A stretch of DNA of 64,000 bases from contig NZ_JASDDK010000004.1 in assembly GCF_030407435.1 (NCBI RefSeq), forward strand, positions 1 to 64,000, in the 5' to 3' direction. Below, piece by piece: positions 44,300 through 53,358 of the stretch (position 1 is its first letter; each line of letters opens with the position of its first letter). The notes beneath the pieces are model-generated. The model made no database searches. It was not told where the DNA came from and worked only from the letters and a program-made list of their open reading frames with translations. The DNA is from Winogradskyella bathintestinalis. Lineage in GTDB: Bacteria; Bacteroidota; Bacteroidia; Flavobacteriales; Flavobacteriaceae. The position numbers and the translations under genes were made by a program.

Positions 44300-45226
44300 A
44301 TGATTCACTTTCTTAATTTAATTCGTTGGAAAAATTTATTGATGATTGCGCTCATGCAATATTTAATAAAGTATGCGCTATTATTACCGTTTAGAGAAAG
44401 TCATGGTGTTTTAATAACGCTGAGCGATTTCAACTTTTTCTTATTAGTTTTGTCTACGCTCTGTATAGCAGCAGGTGGTTATATCATTAATGATATTTAT
44501 GATGTTCACACCGATAAAATCAACAAGCCTAATAAATTACTCATCAATACTTACATTTCTGAAAAAACGGCTACAACACTTTTTATGCTACTGAATATTG
44601 TTGGTGTTGGTATCGGTTTTTATTTAGCAAACGGCATTGGAAAATCTGGATTTTTTGCCATATTTTTTGTCGCCTCAGCTCTACTCTACATCTATTCCTC
44701 TTCGTTAAAACAAATTGCAATTGTCGGCAATGTTGTAGTTTCAGTAGTGGTGGCACTAAGTATTTTATTGGTGGGTATTTTTGAACTCATCCCTGCTATG
44801 AACGCAGACAATAAAACAGTTCAAACCACCTTTATTAATATTATTAAAGATTATGCCATCTTCGCATTTATGATAAATTTGGTCAGAGAAATGGTGAAAG
44901 ATATAGAAGATATTGATGGCGATCATAATGTTGGCATCCAAACGTTACCTGTATTAATAGGAAGAGATCGCGCGACTAAAATAACATTCGTTGTCGCATT
45001 AATTTCCATATTTTCAATAATCTATTACGTTATTACTTATTTATTTAAGCAGCAAGTTGTTGTCGGTTATTTTTTAATTTTTGTTATAGCTCCGCTTATT
45101 TACATTTGCATTAAACTTTTTAATGCCGAACGAAAAACACAATACCAACACATAAGTCTTATCTTAAAATTGGTAATGCTTACCGGAATGCTATCTTTAT
45201 TGCTTTATAACTTCATCTTGAAATAA
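44300..45226 (+). CDS. UbiA-superfamily prenyltransferase, geranylgeranylglycerol-phosphate geranylgeranyltransferase-like
   Basis: 308 residues with about eight or nine membrane helices. Two Asp-rich catalytic motifs: GGYIINDIYDVHTDKINKP (NDxxDxxxD, about 60) and VKDIEDIDGDHNVGIQTLP. Bacteroidota proteins of this type carry the archaeal ether-lipid name because they resemble DGGGP synthase; the natural substrate in flavobacteria is not established. It is followed one base later by maf. Confidence 0.85.
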   Translation: MIHFLNLIRWKNLLMIALMQYLIKYALLLPFRESHGVLITLSDFNFFLLVLSTLCIAAGGYIINDIYDVHTDKINKPNKLLINTYISEKTATTLFMLLNIVGVGIGFYLANGIGKSGFFAIFFVASALLYIYSSSLKQIAIVGNVVVSVVVALSILLVGIFELIPAMNADNKTVQTTFINIIKDYAIFAFMINLVREMVKDIEDIDGDHNVGIQTLPVLIGRDRATKITFVVALISIFSIIYYVITYLFKQQVVVGYFLIFVIAPLIYICIKLFNAERKTQYQHISLILKLVMLTGMLSLLLYNFILK

Positions 45227-45227
45227 T

Positions 45228-45821
45228 ATGTTAAAGGATAAACTAAAAGATTTCAACATTATTCTAGCCTCGGCATCACCTCGTCGTCATGCATTTCTAA
45301 AAGCCATGCATCTCGATTTTGACATACAATTAAAACCAGTTGATGAAATTTATCCGGAACATCTAAAGCGTGAAGAAATAACCGATTTTTTAGCAAAATT
45401 AAAAGCTGAACCTTTTACTGAATCATTAAGAAGTAAAGATATTCTTATTACAAGCGATACCATAGTTTGGTTAGGCGGCAATGCCATTGGTAAACCAAAA
45501 GATGAAGACGACGCGTTCCACATGATAAAATCCTTGAGCAACAAAGTTCATGAAGTAGTAACCTCAGTTTGTTTCACTTTAAAATCTGAACAGCGTATCG
45601 TAAACACGGTAACCGAAGTAACATTTAAAGCGTTGACTGATGACGAAATTCGCTACTACATTCACAATTTTAAACCTATGGACAAAGCTGGTGCGTACGG
45701 CATTCAAGAATGGATTGGTGCCATTGCAATCACAAGTATAAAAGGCTCATACAATAATGTTGTTGGCTTGCCTACGCATTTACTTTACGAAACGTTAAAT
45801 ACCATTGCAGACGATTTTTAG
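45228..45821 (+). CDS. maf: Maf-like nucleotide pyrophosphatase
   Basis: 197 residues. Motifs: IILASASPRRHAFLKAM (SxSxRR), DILITSDTIVWLGGNAIGKPKD and KAGAYGIQEWIGAIAI. Maf proteins hydrolyse dTTP/UTP or modified NTPs and are linked to septum control. The K-A-G-A-Y-G-I-Q-E pattern fits the dTTP/UTP (YhdE) type. Confidence 0.93.
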   Translation: MLKDKLKDFNIILASASPRRHAFLKAMHLDFDIQLKPVDEIYPEHLKREEITDFLAKLKAEPFTESLRSKDILITSDTIVWLGGNAIGKPKDEDDAFHMIKSLSNKVHEVVTSVCFTLKSEQRIVNTVTEVTFKALTDDEIRYYIHNFKPMDKAGAYGIQEWIGAIAITSIKGSYNNVVGLPTHLLYETLNTIADDF

Positions 45822-45940
45822 AGCCTTATCTTTATTAGGATTTAGTACACTGAGCATTACTCAAATGAATACCATTTTTTTCATAGTAGATTAAGACGTA
45901 AATCGAAGTGCTTTGTTAACATTACTACATTCAAATAATC

Positions 45941-46888
45941 ATGATAAAGCTAATAAACCCTAATACAATACTCCTTTTATTAATAGGACCATTAATAATC
46001 GTCACTTCTTGCAAAGAACCCCCTAATGAAGCCTCCGAGAACCCGAAACGCTCAATATCGCAACCTAAATCCGACTCTTTAAGACCAGTTACCAAATTAA
46101 CTTCAGAATTTAAAGATTATTGGTATAATGGTGAAGCAGAAATCACATCGTATAAATTAGAGCAAGCGCGATATGGCGAAATACGAAAAGGAACGGCTGT
46201 TTTAATTTTTGTAACTGAAGATTTCCTGCCCAAAGCGCAAGTAAAAGCGGATAATTATAGCGACAACAATATTCCGATATTAAAGCTAAATGCTACTAAA
46301 AATTTCAATACAGGCCTTTATCCTTATTCCATAATGCAGAGTACATTCTACCCTGTAGTCAATAATCAACACGCGCTAAAAATTTCGGCATCTGTGCAAG
46401 AATGGTGCGGACAAGTTTATACACAACTGAATAATCGAGATAAATTTGAAATACAATCACACTCTTATTTTCAAGGCGAAGCAGATGAAAAATTTCAACT
46501 CGAAAAGACGTGGACAGAAAATGAAATTTGGACTAAATTGAGACTAGATCCAAAGTCCTTACCCACGGGAAACATTAAAATGATACCATCCCTTGAATAT
46601 TTAAGATTAAAACACGAAAACTTCAAAACTTACGACGCCACAGCACGTCTCGACAAAGATACATACACGTTGACATATAGTGATTTAAACAGGACACTAA
46701 AAATTAATTTTAATCCTAATTTTCCTTTCGATATAATGGGGTGGGAAGAACGGTTTTTAAGTGGTTATGGAGATACGGCTTCGGTATTAACAACTAAGGC
46801 TTCAAAATTAGAAACTTTAAAATCGGACTATTGGACTAAGAATAATAATTCCGACCTAAACCTTAGAAAAACTTTAAAATTGCAATAA
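45941..46888 (+). CDS. conserved lipoprotein of unknown function
   Basis: 315 residues. A lipobox is seen in LIIVTSCKEPP (Cys near 24), followed by a low-complexity polar linker. The mature domain has EITSYKLEQARYGEIRKGTAVLIFVTEDF and EWCGQVYTQLN with no recognised enzymatic motif. Related flavobacterial proteins are sometimes named after Maf, which seems to be carried over from the neighbour; nothing here resembles Maf. Confidence 0.8.
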   Translation: MIKLINPNTILLLLIGPLIIVTSCKEPPNEASENPKRSISQPKSDSLRPVTKLTSEFKDYWYNGEAEITSYKLEQARYGEIRKGTAVLIFVTEDFLPKAQVKADNYSDNNIPILKLNATKNFNTGLYPYSIMQSTFYPVVNNQHALKISASVQEWCGQVYTQLNNRDKFEIQSHSYFQGEADEKFQLEKTWTENEIWTKLRLDPKSLPTGNIKMIPSLEYLRLKHENFKTYDATARLDKDTYTLTYSDLNRTLKINFNPNFPFDIMGWEERFLSGYGDTASVLTTKASKLETLKSDYWTKNNNSDLNLRKTLKLQ

Positions 46889-47059
46889 TCAAATTAAAGG
46901 AATCTAGATTATATTTGTTAGTAAATTCATGTAATCATTGCACGACTTCGGACACGCTGTTTTTTTATAAACATAACTCGCAAGTATCAAGACTACATGT
47001 AAAAAGAACTAAATTTAGTTCCGAGAATTCGGTAATTAATAGTGATAAAAATAATAAGA

Positions 47060-47593
47060 ATGCCAAACTATTTTCAGTTATATCAAACCGAAATTATATA
47101 TACAACCATACTGTTTGTAATATTATTTACAACTCGAAAAATAATTGTCTTAACTGTAAAAAAAATAGGACATAAAAGTGGGACTACAGAAGCGCGTGCC
47201 ACATTGATAGGTCGAAATGTCACCGTGGTAATTGTACTAATTGCAATATTAATTGAGTCCATTATTTTAGGAGTGGAGCCTCAACAAATTTCATTAATTT
47301 TCTCTTCGGTATTTGCGGTGATTGGCATTGGTTTATTTGCTATTTGGTCCATTCTAAGTAATATAACCTCTGGCGTTATTATGTTCTTTTCCTTTCCCTA
47401 TAAAGTGGGTGATAAAATTAAAATTCATGATAAAGACGCCCCCATCGAAGCTATTATAGAAGATATTAGGGCGTTTCAGCTTATTTTAAGAGAAGATAAT
47501 GGCAACATTACAACTTATCCTAATAATCTCATTCTTCAAAAAGCTGTAACTTTAATGCAAAAAGATGCTTTGGACGATACAAGTATTTTATAA
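47060..47593 (+). CDS. small MscS-type mechanosensitive channel
   Basis: 177 residues from the ATG at 47060 (a GTG at 47042 is possible). Three hydrophobic segments (about 11-27, 46-65, 73-115) end in a pore helix region VIGIGLFAIWSILSNITSGVIMFF, followed by a short beta domain FPYKVGDKIKIHDKD and TYPNNLILQKAV. It is shorter than E. coli MscS because the cytosolic C-terminal cage is missing. The stop is 3 bp before corA. Confidence 0.85.
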   Translation: MPNYFQLYQTEIIYTTILFVILFTTRKIIVLTVKKIGHKSGTTEARATLIGRNVTVVIVLIAILIESIILGVEPQQISLIFSSVFAVIGIGLFAIWSILSNITSGVIMFFSFPYKVGDKIKIHDKDAPIEAIIEDIRAFQLILREDNGNITTYPNNLILQKAVTLMQKDALDDTSIL

Positions 47594-47596
47594 CCT

Positions 47597-48676
47597 ATGA
47601 AGAAAAGAACCGCTAAAAAACGCACACAGAATCATAAAAAGCATACTGGTAAAGCCCCAGGTACCTTAGTCTATACGGGAACTAAAACCGACAAGCAACT
47701 GCGTATAGAATCCTTCGATTATAACAAGGATAGTATAAAAGAAAGCGAATTAACCAATATCGAAGATGCCATTTCTTTTAAAGATACGGATTCAATTTCT
47801 TGGATAAACATAGATGGCTTAAACTCAATAAAAGAAATAGAACATATTGGTAAACAATATGATTTGCATCCGCTTGTTCTCGAAGATATTGTAAATACCA
47901 CACAACGTCCTAAAATTGACGAATATGATGATTATCTTTTTGTGGTTCTTAAAATGTTGTATTACGATAGTGACGAAAATATAGTTATTGAACAAGTAAG
48001 TTTTGTTTTAGGTAAGAATTATGTATTGTCTTTTCAAGAATCTGAAGGTGATGTGTTTGATAACGTTCGAGAACGCATCCGCTCAGGGAATGGTCGTATT
48101 AGAGGGTTAAAATCAGATTATTTATTATACGCTTTAATTGATGCCGTTGTAGATAATTATTTTAGCATCATTGAAACCTTAGGCAACAAAATTGAAGATT
48201 TAGAAACCGATTTATTTTCTGGCACAGCCAAAGAGGATATTAATATTGAAGTCCAACAATTAAAGCGTGAAATCTTAAAAGTCCGTCGTGCTATATTTCC
48301 GCTTCGTGAAATCATCAACCGCGTTGAAAAAGGCGAACATCCACTTATCTACAAACGCACACTCACCTATTACAGGGATGTTTACGACCATTTAATTCAG
48401 GTATCTGAAAACATAGATATCTACCGTGAAATGATTTGGAGTTTAATGGACATGTACATGACTACCATTAGCAATAAGATGAATGAAGTAATGAAAGTCC
48501 TTACCATAATGTCTTCAATTTTTATTCCGCTAACCTTTCTTGCAGGTATCTACGGAATGAATTTTGAGTACATCCCAGAGCTAAGATATCGTTACGGTTA
48601 TTTTGTGCTTTTGGGAGTGATGTTTTTAATGTTTTTGGGCTTGCTGTATTATTTTAAGCGTAAGAAGTGGTTGTAG
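47597..48676 (+). CDS. corA: CorA-family magnesium/cobalt transporter
   Basis: 359 residues. A basic N-terminal tail (KKRTAKKRTQNHKKH) is followed by the cytosolic funnel domain (about 25-290) and two C-terminal helices. The selectivity signature GMN is seen in LAGIYGMNFEYIPEL, with the loop before the last helix. It is packed directly after the MscS gene; both are ion-flux proteins. Confidence 0.93.
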   Translation: MKKRTAKKRTQNHKKHTGKAPGTLVYTGTKTDKQLRIESFDYNKDSIKESELTNIEDAISFKDTDSISWINIDGLNSIKEIEHIGKQYDLHPLVLEDIVNTTQRPKIDEYDDYLFVVLKMLYYDSDENIVIEQVSFVLGKNYVLSFQESEGDVFDNVRERIRSGNGRIRGLKSDYLLYALIDAVVDNYFSIIETLGNKIEDLETDLFSGTAKEDINIEVQQLKREILKVRRAIFPLREIINRVEKGEHPLIYKRTLTYYRDVYDHLIQVSENIDIYREMIWSLMDMYMTTISNKMNEVMKVLTIMSSIFIPLTFLAGIYGMNFEYIPELRYRYGYFVLLGVMFLMFLGLLYYFKRKKWL

Positions 48677-48837
48677 CCATAATTAATTTTAGTCACCGAT
48701 ATGCTTTGATGCTATTCGGAATCTTTAAAAAATTCTCGAATCCGTATAAAGTCTTATCCAATGTTAAAAAAATCCAAAAGCACCGCTATTACCTACCAAC
48801 TTTTCTATATTTGATGAGGAATTAACTCTGCTATAAC

Positions 48838-51357
48838 ATGTACAAAATTAGACTCTGTCTTTTGCTTCTCTTAGGCACTATATTTTCACTTCAAGCCCAA
48901 AAACCAAAAACTTACAACGCATCAGAAATTTACGAAACCGTTCAAAAACTTAATGTTTTAGGATCCGTTCTATATATCGCTGCGCATCCAGATGATGAAA
49001 ACACACGACTTATTTCATACATGTCTAACGAAGTCAAGGCACGCACGGCCTATTTATCCTTAACACGAGGCGATGGCGGACAGAACCTTATCGGTCCTGA
49101 AATTAGAGAGCTTTTAGGTGTGATTAGAACACAAGAATTATTAGCCGCAAGACGTATCGATGGTGGCGAACAACGTTTTACAAGAGCCAATGATTTCGGC
49201 TATTCAAAACATCCCGATGAAACTTTAGAAATCTGGAATAAAGATGCCGTGTTATCAGATGTGGTTTGGGCGATTCGTGAGTTTAAGCCCGACGTGATCA
49301 TCAACCGTTTTGACCACAGAAGAGCTGGAGAAACCCATGGCCATCATACCGCTTCTGCCACGTTGAGCATAGAAGCTTTTGATTTGGCCAATGATGTATC
49401 AAAATATCCCTCACAATTAAATTTCACTGAAACTTGGCAACCTAAACGTTTGTTCTATAACACCTCTTGGTGGAGATATGGAAGTCAAGAAGAATTCGAC
49501 AAATTAGATAAAAGCAACATGCTCAATTTTGATATTGGTCAGTATTATTCAAACAAGGGATTATCTAATAACGAAGTGGCCTCTTTGGCTAGTAGCCAGC
49601 ATTTAAGTCAAGGATTTGGGCGTTTATCGCAACGTGGATCTCAGCAAGAATATATTGAATTTTTAAAAGGCGAACCGCTTAATGAAAGTAATAATATTTT
49701 CTCAGGAATTGATACATCTTGGAACAGAGTTGATGGCGGAAAAGCCATAGAAACGATTCTGAAATCGGTTGAAACGAATTTCAATTTTAAAAATCCGTCG
49801 TCACATTTACCACAACTTTTAGAGGCTTATAAATTAATTCAAAATCTAAAAAACAACCATTGGAAGACTGTTAAAACGCGTGAAATAAAAACAATCATTG
49901 AAGCCTGTGCTGGTTTATATCTCGAAGTTTCTGCAAAAAGTCCAAATGCTACACCTAATTCTGAGGTGACTTTAGATATGGAAGTTCTAAACAGAAGTTC
50001 AGCTAACATTGATTTGGTATCTTATGAGTTGTCGGGAATTGAAAGCGGAATTTCTAAAAATATAACCTTACCTTCTAATCAAAGATTGAATTTTGAAGAA
50101 GGAATTACAATTCCAAATACTAAAAATTACACGACTCCATATTGGTTAAACACACAAAGTACTTTAGGCATGTACGATGTAAAAGACCAAGAATTAATTG
50201 GCTTACCAGAAACTCCACGAGCCGTTTTTGTAGATTTTAATTTAAGGATTGAAGGAACACCAATAAGTTTCAGTAAACCGGTCATCTATCGGTATTCCAA
50301 ACCAGAAAAAGGCGAATTGTATAGACCCTTTGAAATCATTCCTATGGTATCGGCGAGTTTGAGCAGCGATGTCTATATTTTTGAAAATGAACAACAAAAA
50401 GAAATTGAAGTCACTATAAAAGCGGGTAAAGATATTATAGAAGGCTATGTGAAAATGGCATATCCAAAAGATTGGGAAGTTTATCCTGAAAAACAAAAAG
50501 TTCAAATTGTTAATAAAGGAGATGTTCAAAAGGTAGTTTTTACAATTATTCCTCCAAAAAATCAAAGTGAGGGATTAATAACACCCATTGTAAATATTGA
50601 TGGTGAGAATTATTCTGACGAACTTATAGAAATCGATTATACACATATTCCTTTTCAGACAGTTTTAATGCCTAGTAAAAGCAAAGTCGTACGATTGAAT
50701 ATTGAAAAACGTGGCACTAATATTGGCTACGTCGAAGGTGCAGGAGATGTGGTTTCAGAAAGCTTAAGACAAATCGGTTATAACGTTACCATTATTGCAC
50801 CTGAACAAATTTCGCCAGATAACTTATCTAATTTTGATGCCATTGTTGTTGGCATAAGAGCGTATAATATTGTGGATGACTTAAAATTTAAACAAAGATT
50901 TTTATTAGATTACGTAAAAGACGGTGGAAATTTAATCATTCAATACAATACCAACAGAGGTATAAAAGTAGATAATTTAGCACCTTACGGTTTACAATTG
51001 TCCAGAGATAGAGTTACTGATGAAAATGCCGATGTAGTGATTTTAGAACCAAATCATCCGTTGTTAAATTTTCCTAATAAAATTACTAGCGCAGATTTTG
51101 AAGGCTGGGTGCAAGAACGTGGTTTGTATTTCCCAGATGAATGGTCTAAAGAATTCACGCCATTACTAGCTTCAAAAGATAAAGGAGAAAGTTTAAAAAA
51201 GGGAGCTTTATTGGTCGCTAAATACGGAAAAGGCAATTATATATATACGGGATTGAGCTTTTTTAGAGAATTTCCTGCTGGAGTGACTGGAGCTTTCAGA
51301 ATTTTCACTAACTTACTATCCGCAGAAAAAGCCGATGAACGGTCTTTTAAAAATTAA
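48838..51357 (+). CDS. secreted PIG-L/LmbE deacetylase with C-terminal amidotransferase-like domain
   Basis: 839 residues with signal peptide (MYKIRLCLLLLLGTIFSLQAQ). The LmbE zinc domain (about 40-270) shows LYIAAHPDDENTRLI, LSLTRGDGGQNLIG and RFDHRRAGETHGHHTAS. A beta-rich middle part (about 370-600, an NPCBM/Ig-like EVTLDMEVLNRSS) precedes a Rossmann-like C-terminus (about 625-830, IGYVEGAGDVV and DAIVVGIRAYN). It probably removes acetyl groups from N-acetyl sugars or conjugates outside the cytoplasm. The following symporter could import the product (inference). Confidence 0.9.
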   Translation: MYKIRLCLLLLLGTIFSLQAQKPKTYNASEIYETVQKLNVLGSVLYIAAHPDDENTRLISYMSNEVKARTAYLSLTRGDGGQNLIGPEIRELLGVIRTQELLAARRIDGGEQRFTRANDFGYSKHPDETLEIWNKDAVLSDVVWAIREFKPDVIINRFDHRRAGETHGHHTASATLSIEAFDLANDVSKYPSQLNFTETWQPKRLFYNTSWWRYGSQEEFDKLDKSNMLNFDIGQYYSNKGLSNNEVASLASSQHLSQGFGRLSQRGSQQEYIEFLKGEPLNESNNIFSGIDTSWNRVDGGKAIETILKSVETNFNFKNPSSHLPQLLEAYKLIQNLKNNHWKTVKTREIKTIIEACAGLYLEVSAKSPNATPNSEVTLDMEVLNRSSANIDLVSYELSGIESGISKNITLPSNQRLNFEEGITIPNTKNYTTPYWLNTQSTLGMYDVKDQELIGLPETPRAVFVDFNLRIEGTPISFSKPVIYRYSKPEKGELYRPFEIIPMVSASLSSDVYIFENEQQKEIEVTIKAGKDIIEGYVKMAYPKDWEVYPEKQKVQIVNKGDVQKVVFTIIPPKNQSEGLITPIVNIDGENYSDELIEIDYTHIPFQTVLMPSKSKVVRLNIEKRGTNIGYVEGAGDVVSESLRQIGYNVTIIAPEQISPDNLSNFDAIVVGIRAYNIVDDLKFKQRFLLDYVKDGGNLIIQYNTNRGIKVDNLAPYGLQLSRDRVTDENADVVILEPNHPLLNFPNKITSADFEGWVQERGLYFPDEWSKEFTPLLASKDKGESLKKGALLVAKYGKGNYIYTGLSFFREFPAGVTGAFRIFTNLLSAEKADERSFKN

Positions 51358-51414
51358 AATTTTGCGACAACTACTAATAAACCAACCACAAAGAACTAAC
51401 TAATAACCATCACA

Positions 51415-51534
51415 ATGCACAACCAAAACAACATTCAACCAAAACAAAAATGGAATAAAATGTATACGGCTGTTTTAATTGCCAATGCACTTTACATTAT
51501 ACTATTTTACTTTATAACGGCCTCATTCGCTTAA
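51415..51534 (+). CDS. 39-residue single-pass membrane peptide upstream of the symporter
   Basis: The frame starts ATG at 51415 and stops at 51532-51534, 9 nt before the symporter start. It reads a polar basic head (HNQNNIQPKQKWNKM) and one hydrophobic helix (about 16-36, YTAVLIANALYIILFYFI). The position is like those of the small partner subunits of other sodium:solute symporters, such as YjcH with ActP or YhdT with PanF, but it is far shorter and I do not recognise a named family. It may be a new symporter subunit. Confidence 0.65.
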   Translation: MHNQNNIQPKQKWNKMYTAVLIANALYIILFYFITASFA

Positions 51535-51543
51535 AAATTTACA

Positions 51544-53358
51544 ATGCCACAAACTTTAGATTGGATTGATTGGACCGTTTTAATCGCTACTTTAGCCACA
51601 ATTGTGGGTTACGGTACATGGAAAACCAGAGGTCGAAAAAACGCACAGGATTATATTAAAGGTGGCAATACCACACAATGGTGGACAATTGGTCTATCCG
51701 TAATGGCTACACAGGCAAGTGCCATTACATTTTTATCTACCACCGGACAAGCATTTTCTGATGGCATGGGATTTGTTCAGTTTTATTTCGGACTTCCTAT
51801 TGCGATGGTTATAATATGTTTAGTATTTATCCCGCTATACCATCGGCTTAAAGTTTATACGGCTTACGAGTTTCTCGAAAACAGATTCGATCTCAAAACC
51901 CGAAGTCTAACAGCTATTCTCTTTCTAATTCAACGGGGTTTGGCGGCTGGAATAACCATTTTTGCTCCTGCCATAATTTTATCTGTCGTTTTAGGTTGGA
52001 ATATCGTTACCTTAAATATAATTATTGGCGTTTTAGTCATTATTTATACCGTTTCGGGTGGAACTAAAGCTGTTACCGTTACACAAAAACAACAAATGTT
52101 TGTGATTTTCGCAGGAATGGTAGCGGCATTGGTTATCATCATCAACTTAATTCCAGACGAAGTTACTTTCTTAGATGCCATCGATATTGCAGGTGCATCA
52201 GGGAAAATGCAAGTTTTAGATTTTTCGTTTGATTTAGAAAATAGATATACGGTTTGGACCGGTTTAATTGGAGGTACCTTCCTAATGCTCTCATATTTTG
52301 GAACCGATCAAAGCCAGGTACAACGTTATCTCTCTGGAAAATCTATGAAAGAAATGCAAATGGGATTAATGTTTAACGGTATGCTTAAAGTACCGATGCA
52401 ATTTTTCATTTTACTCGTTGGTGTAATGGTATTTGTGTTTTATCAATTTAATCCTTCACCTTTAAATTTTATAGATAAATCGACAGAGACGGTTTTAGCC
52501 TCAGAATATGGTGATGATTATAGAACACTTCAAGATCAGCAAGCTGAACTTTTTGAAAAGAAAAATAAGCTATCATTGCAATTAGCGCAATCTAATGGTA
52601 ATGAGGCCAACTCGAGAAAACAATTGGCTGATTTAAACATATTAGAAAAATCCTATCGTTTACGTTCAAAATTTTTAATTAAAAAGGCTGTTGATCCAGA
52701 ATATGGAGTCGCCTATGATAGACTTCAAGAGGAAGTAAAAAACTTAGAAGTAAACACCGAAAGTTCAACTTACAAAGAAAAATCTGCCGCGCTCGATGCC
52801 TTATATAATGATGCTGCAAAAGATACACAGACCAATGACAGGGATTATATGTTTATTCGGTTTATTTTAAATCATCTGCCAACTGGATTAATCGGATTAT
52901 TATTAGCAGTAATTTTATCTGCAGCCATGTCTTCTACAGCCTCAGAAATTAATGCATTAGCCACCATTACTTCAATTGATTTATATGGAAGAAACCTGAA
53001 GGAAGATAAAGGCGAAGAACATATGGTAACTATGACCAAATGGTTCACCTTAGGCTGGGGAATAATAGCGATTATAATAGCCTGTTTCGCCGACCTAGCA
53101 GAAAACTTAATTCAGCTTGTCAATATTATAGGATCTATATTTTATGGTAATGTTCTAGGCATATTTCTACTCGCTTTCTTCTTTAAATACATAAAAGGAA
53201 ATGCGGTATTTGTAGGGGCATTAATTACACAAGCCATTGTTGTCATTGGCTGGTGGTTAGAGTGGATGCCTTATCTATGGTTAAACCTTTTCGGTTGTAT
53301 CTTAGTTATTGGCATTGCTAATATTTTACAAGCCATATTGCCTAAAAAACTAGTGTAA
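51544..53358 (+). CDS. sodium:solute symporter family protein with coiled-coil insert
   Basis: 604 residues, SSS fold with about thirteen helices. Typical segments: SVMATQASAITFLSTTGQAFSDGMGF (Na-site region), YTAYEFLENRFDLKTR, YTVSGGTKAVTVTQKQQM, and SYFGTDQSQVQRYLSGKS. Between residues about 315 and 430 lies a charged, heptad-like insert (LQDQQAELFEKKNKLSLQLAQ and further Leu/Glu/Lys repeats), absent from short SSS members. It sits between the PIG-L enzyme and a Gfo/Idh oxidoreductase, so a sugar-like substrate is likely. Confidence 0.92.
   Translation: MPQTLDWIDWTVLIATLATIVGYGTWKTRGRKNAQDYIKGGNTTQWWTIGLSVMATQASAITFLSTTGQAFSDGMGFVQFYFGLPIAMVIICLVFIPLYHRLKVYTAYEFLENRFDLKTRSLTAILFLIQRGLAAGITIFAPAIILSVVLGWNIVTLNIIIGVLVIIYTVSGGTKAVTVTQKQQMFVIFAGMVAALVIIINLIPDEVTFLDAIDIAGASGKMQVLDFSFDLENRYTVWTGLIGGTFLMLSYFGTDQSQVQRYLSGKSMKEMQMGLMFNGMLKVPMQFFILLVGVMVFVFYQFNPSPLNFIDKSTETVLASEYGDDYRTLQDQQAELFEKKNKLSLQLAQSNGNEANSRKQLADLNILEKSYRLRSKFLIKKAVDPEYGVAYDRLQEEVKNLEVNTESSTYKEKSAALDALYNDAAKDTQTNDRDYMFIRFILNHLPTGLIGLLLAVILSAAMSSTASEINALATITSIDLYGRNLKEDKGEEHMVTMTKWFTLGWGIIAIIIACFADLAENLIQLVNIIGSIFYGNVLGIFLLAFFFKYIKGNAVFVGALITQAIVVIGWWLEWMPYLWLNLFGCILVIGIANILQAILPKKLV

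Noticed and set aside
45941..46888. Maf function for the lipoprotein
   Set aside because: No SxSxRR or GKP motif; the name seems borrowed from the neighbouring gene.
46915..47175. Frame overlapping the MscS start
   Set aside because: No known features, non-ATG start, and it overlaps a clear channel gene.
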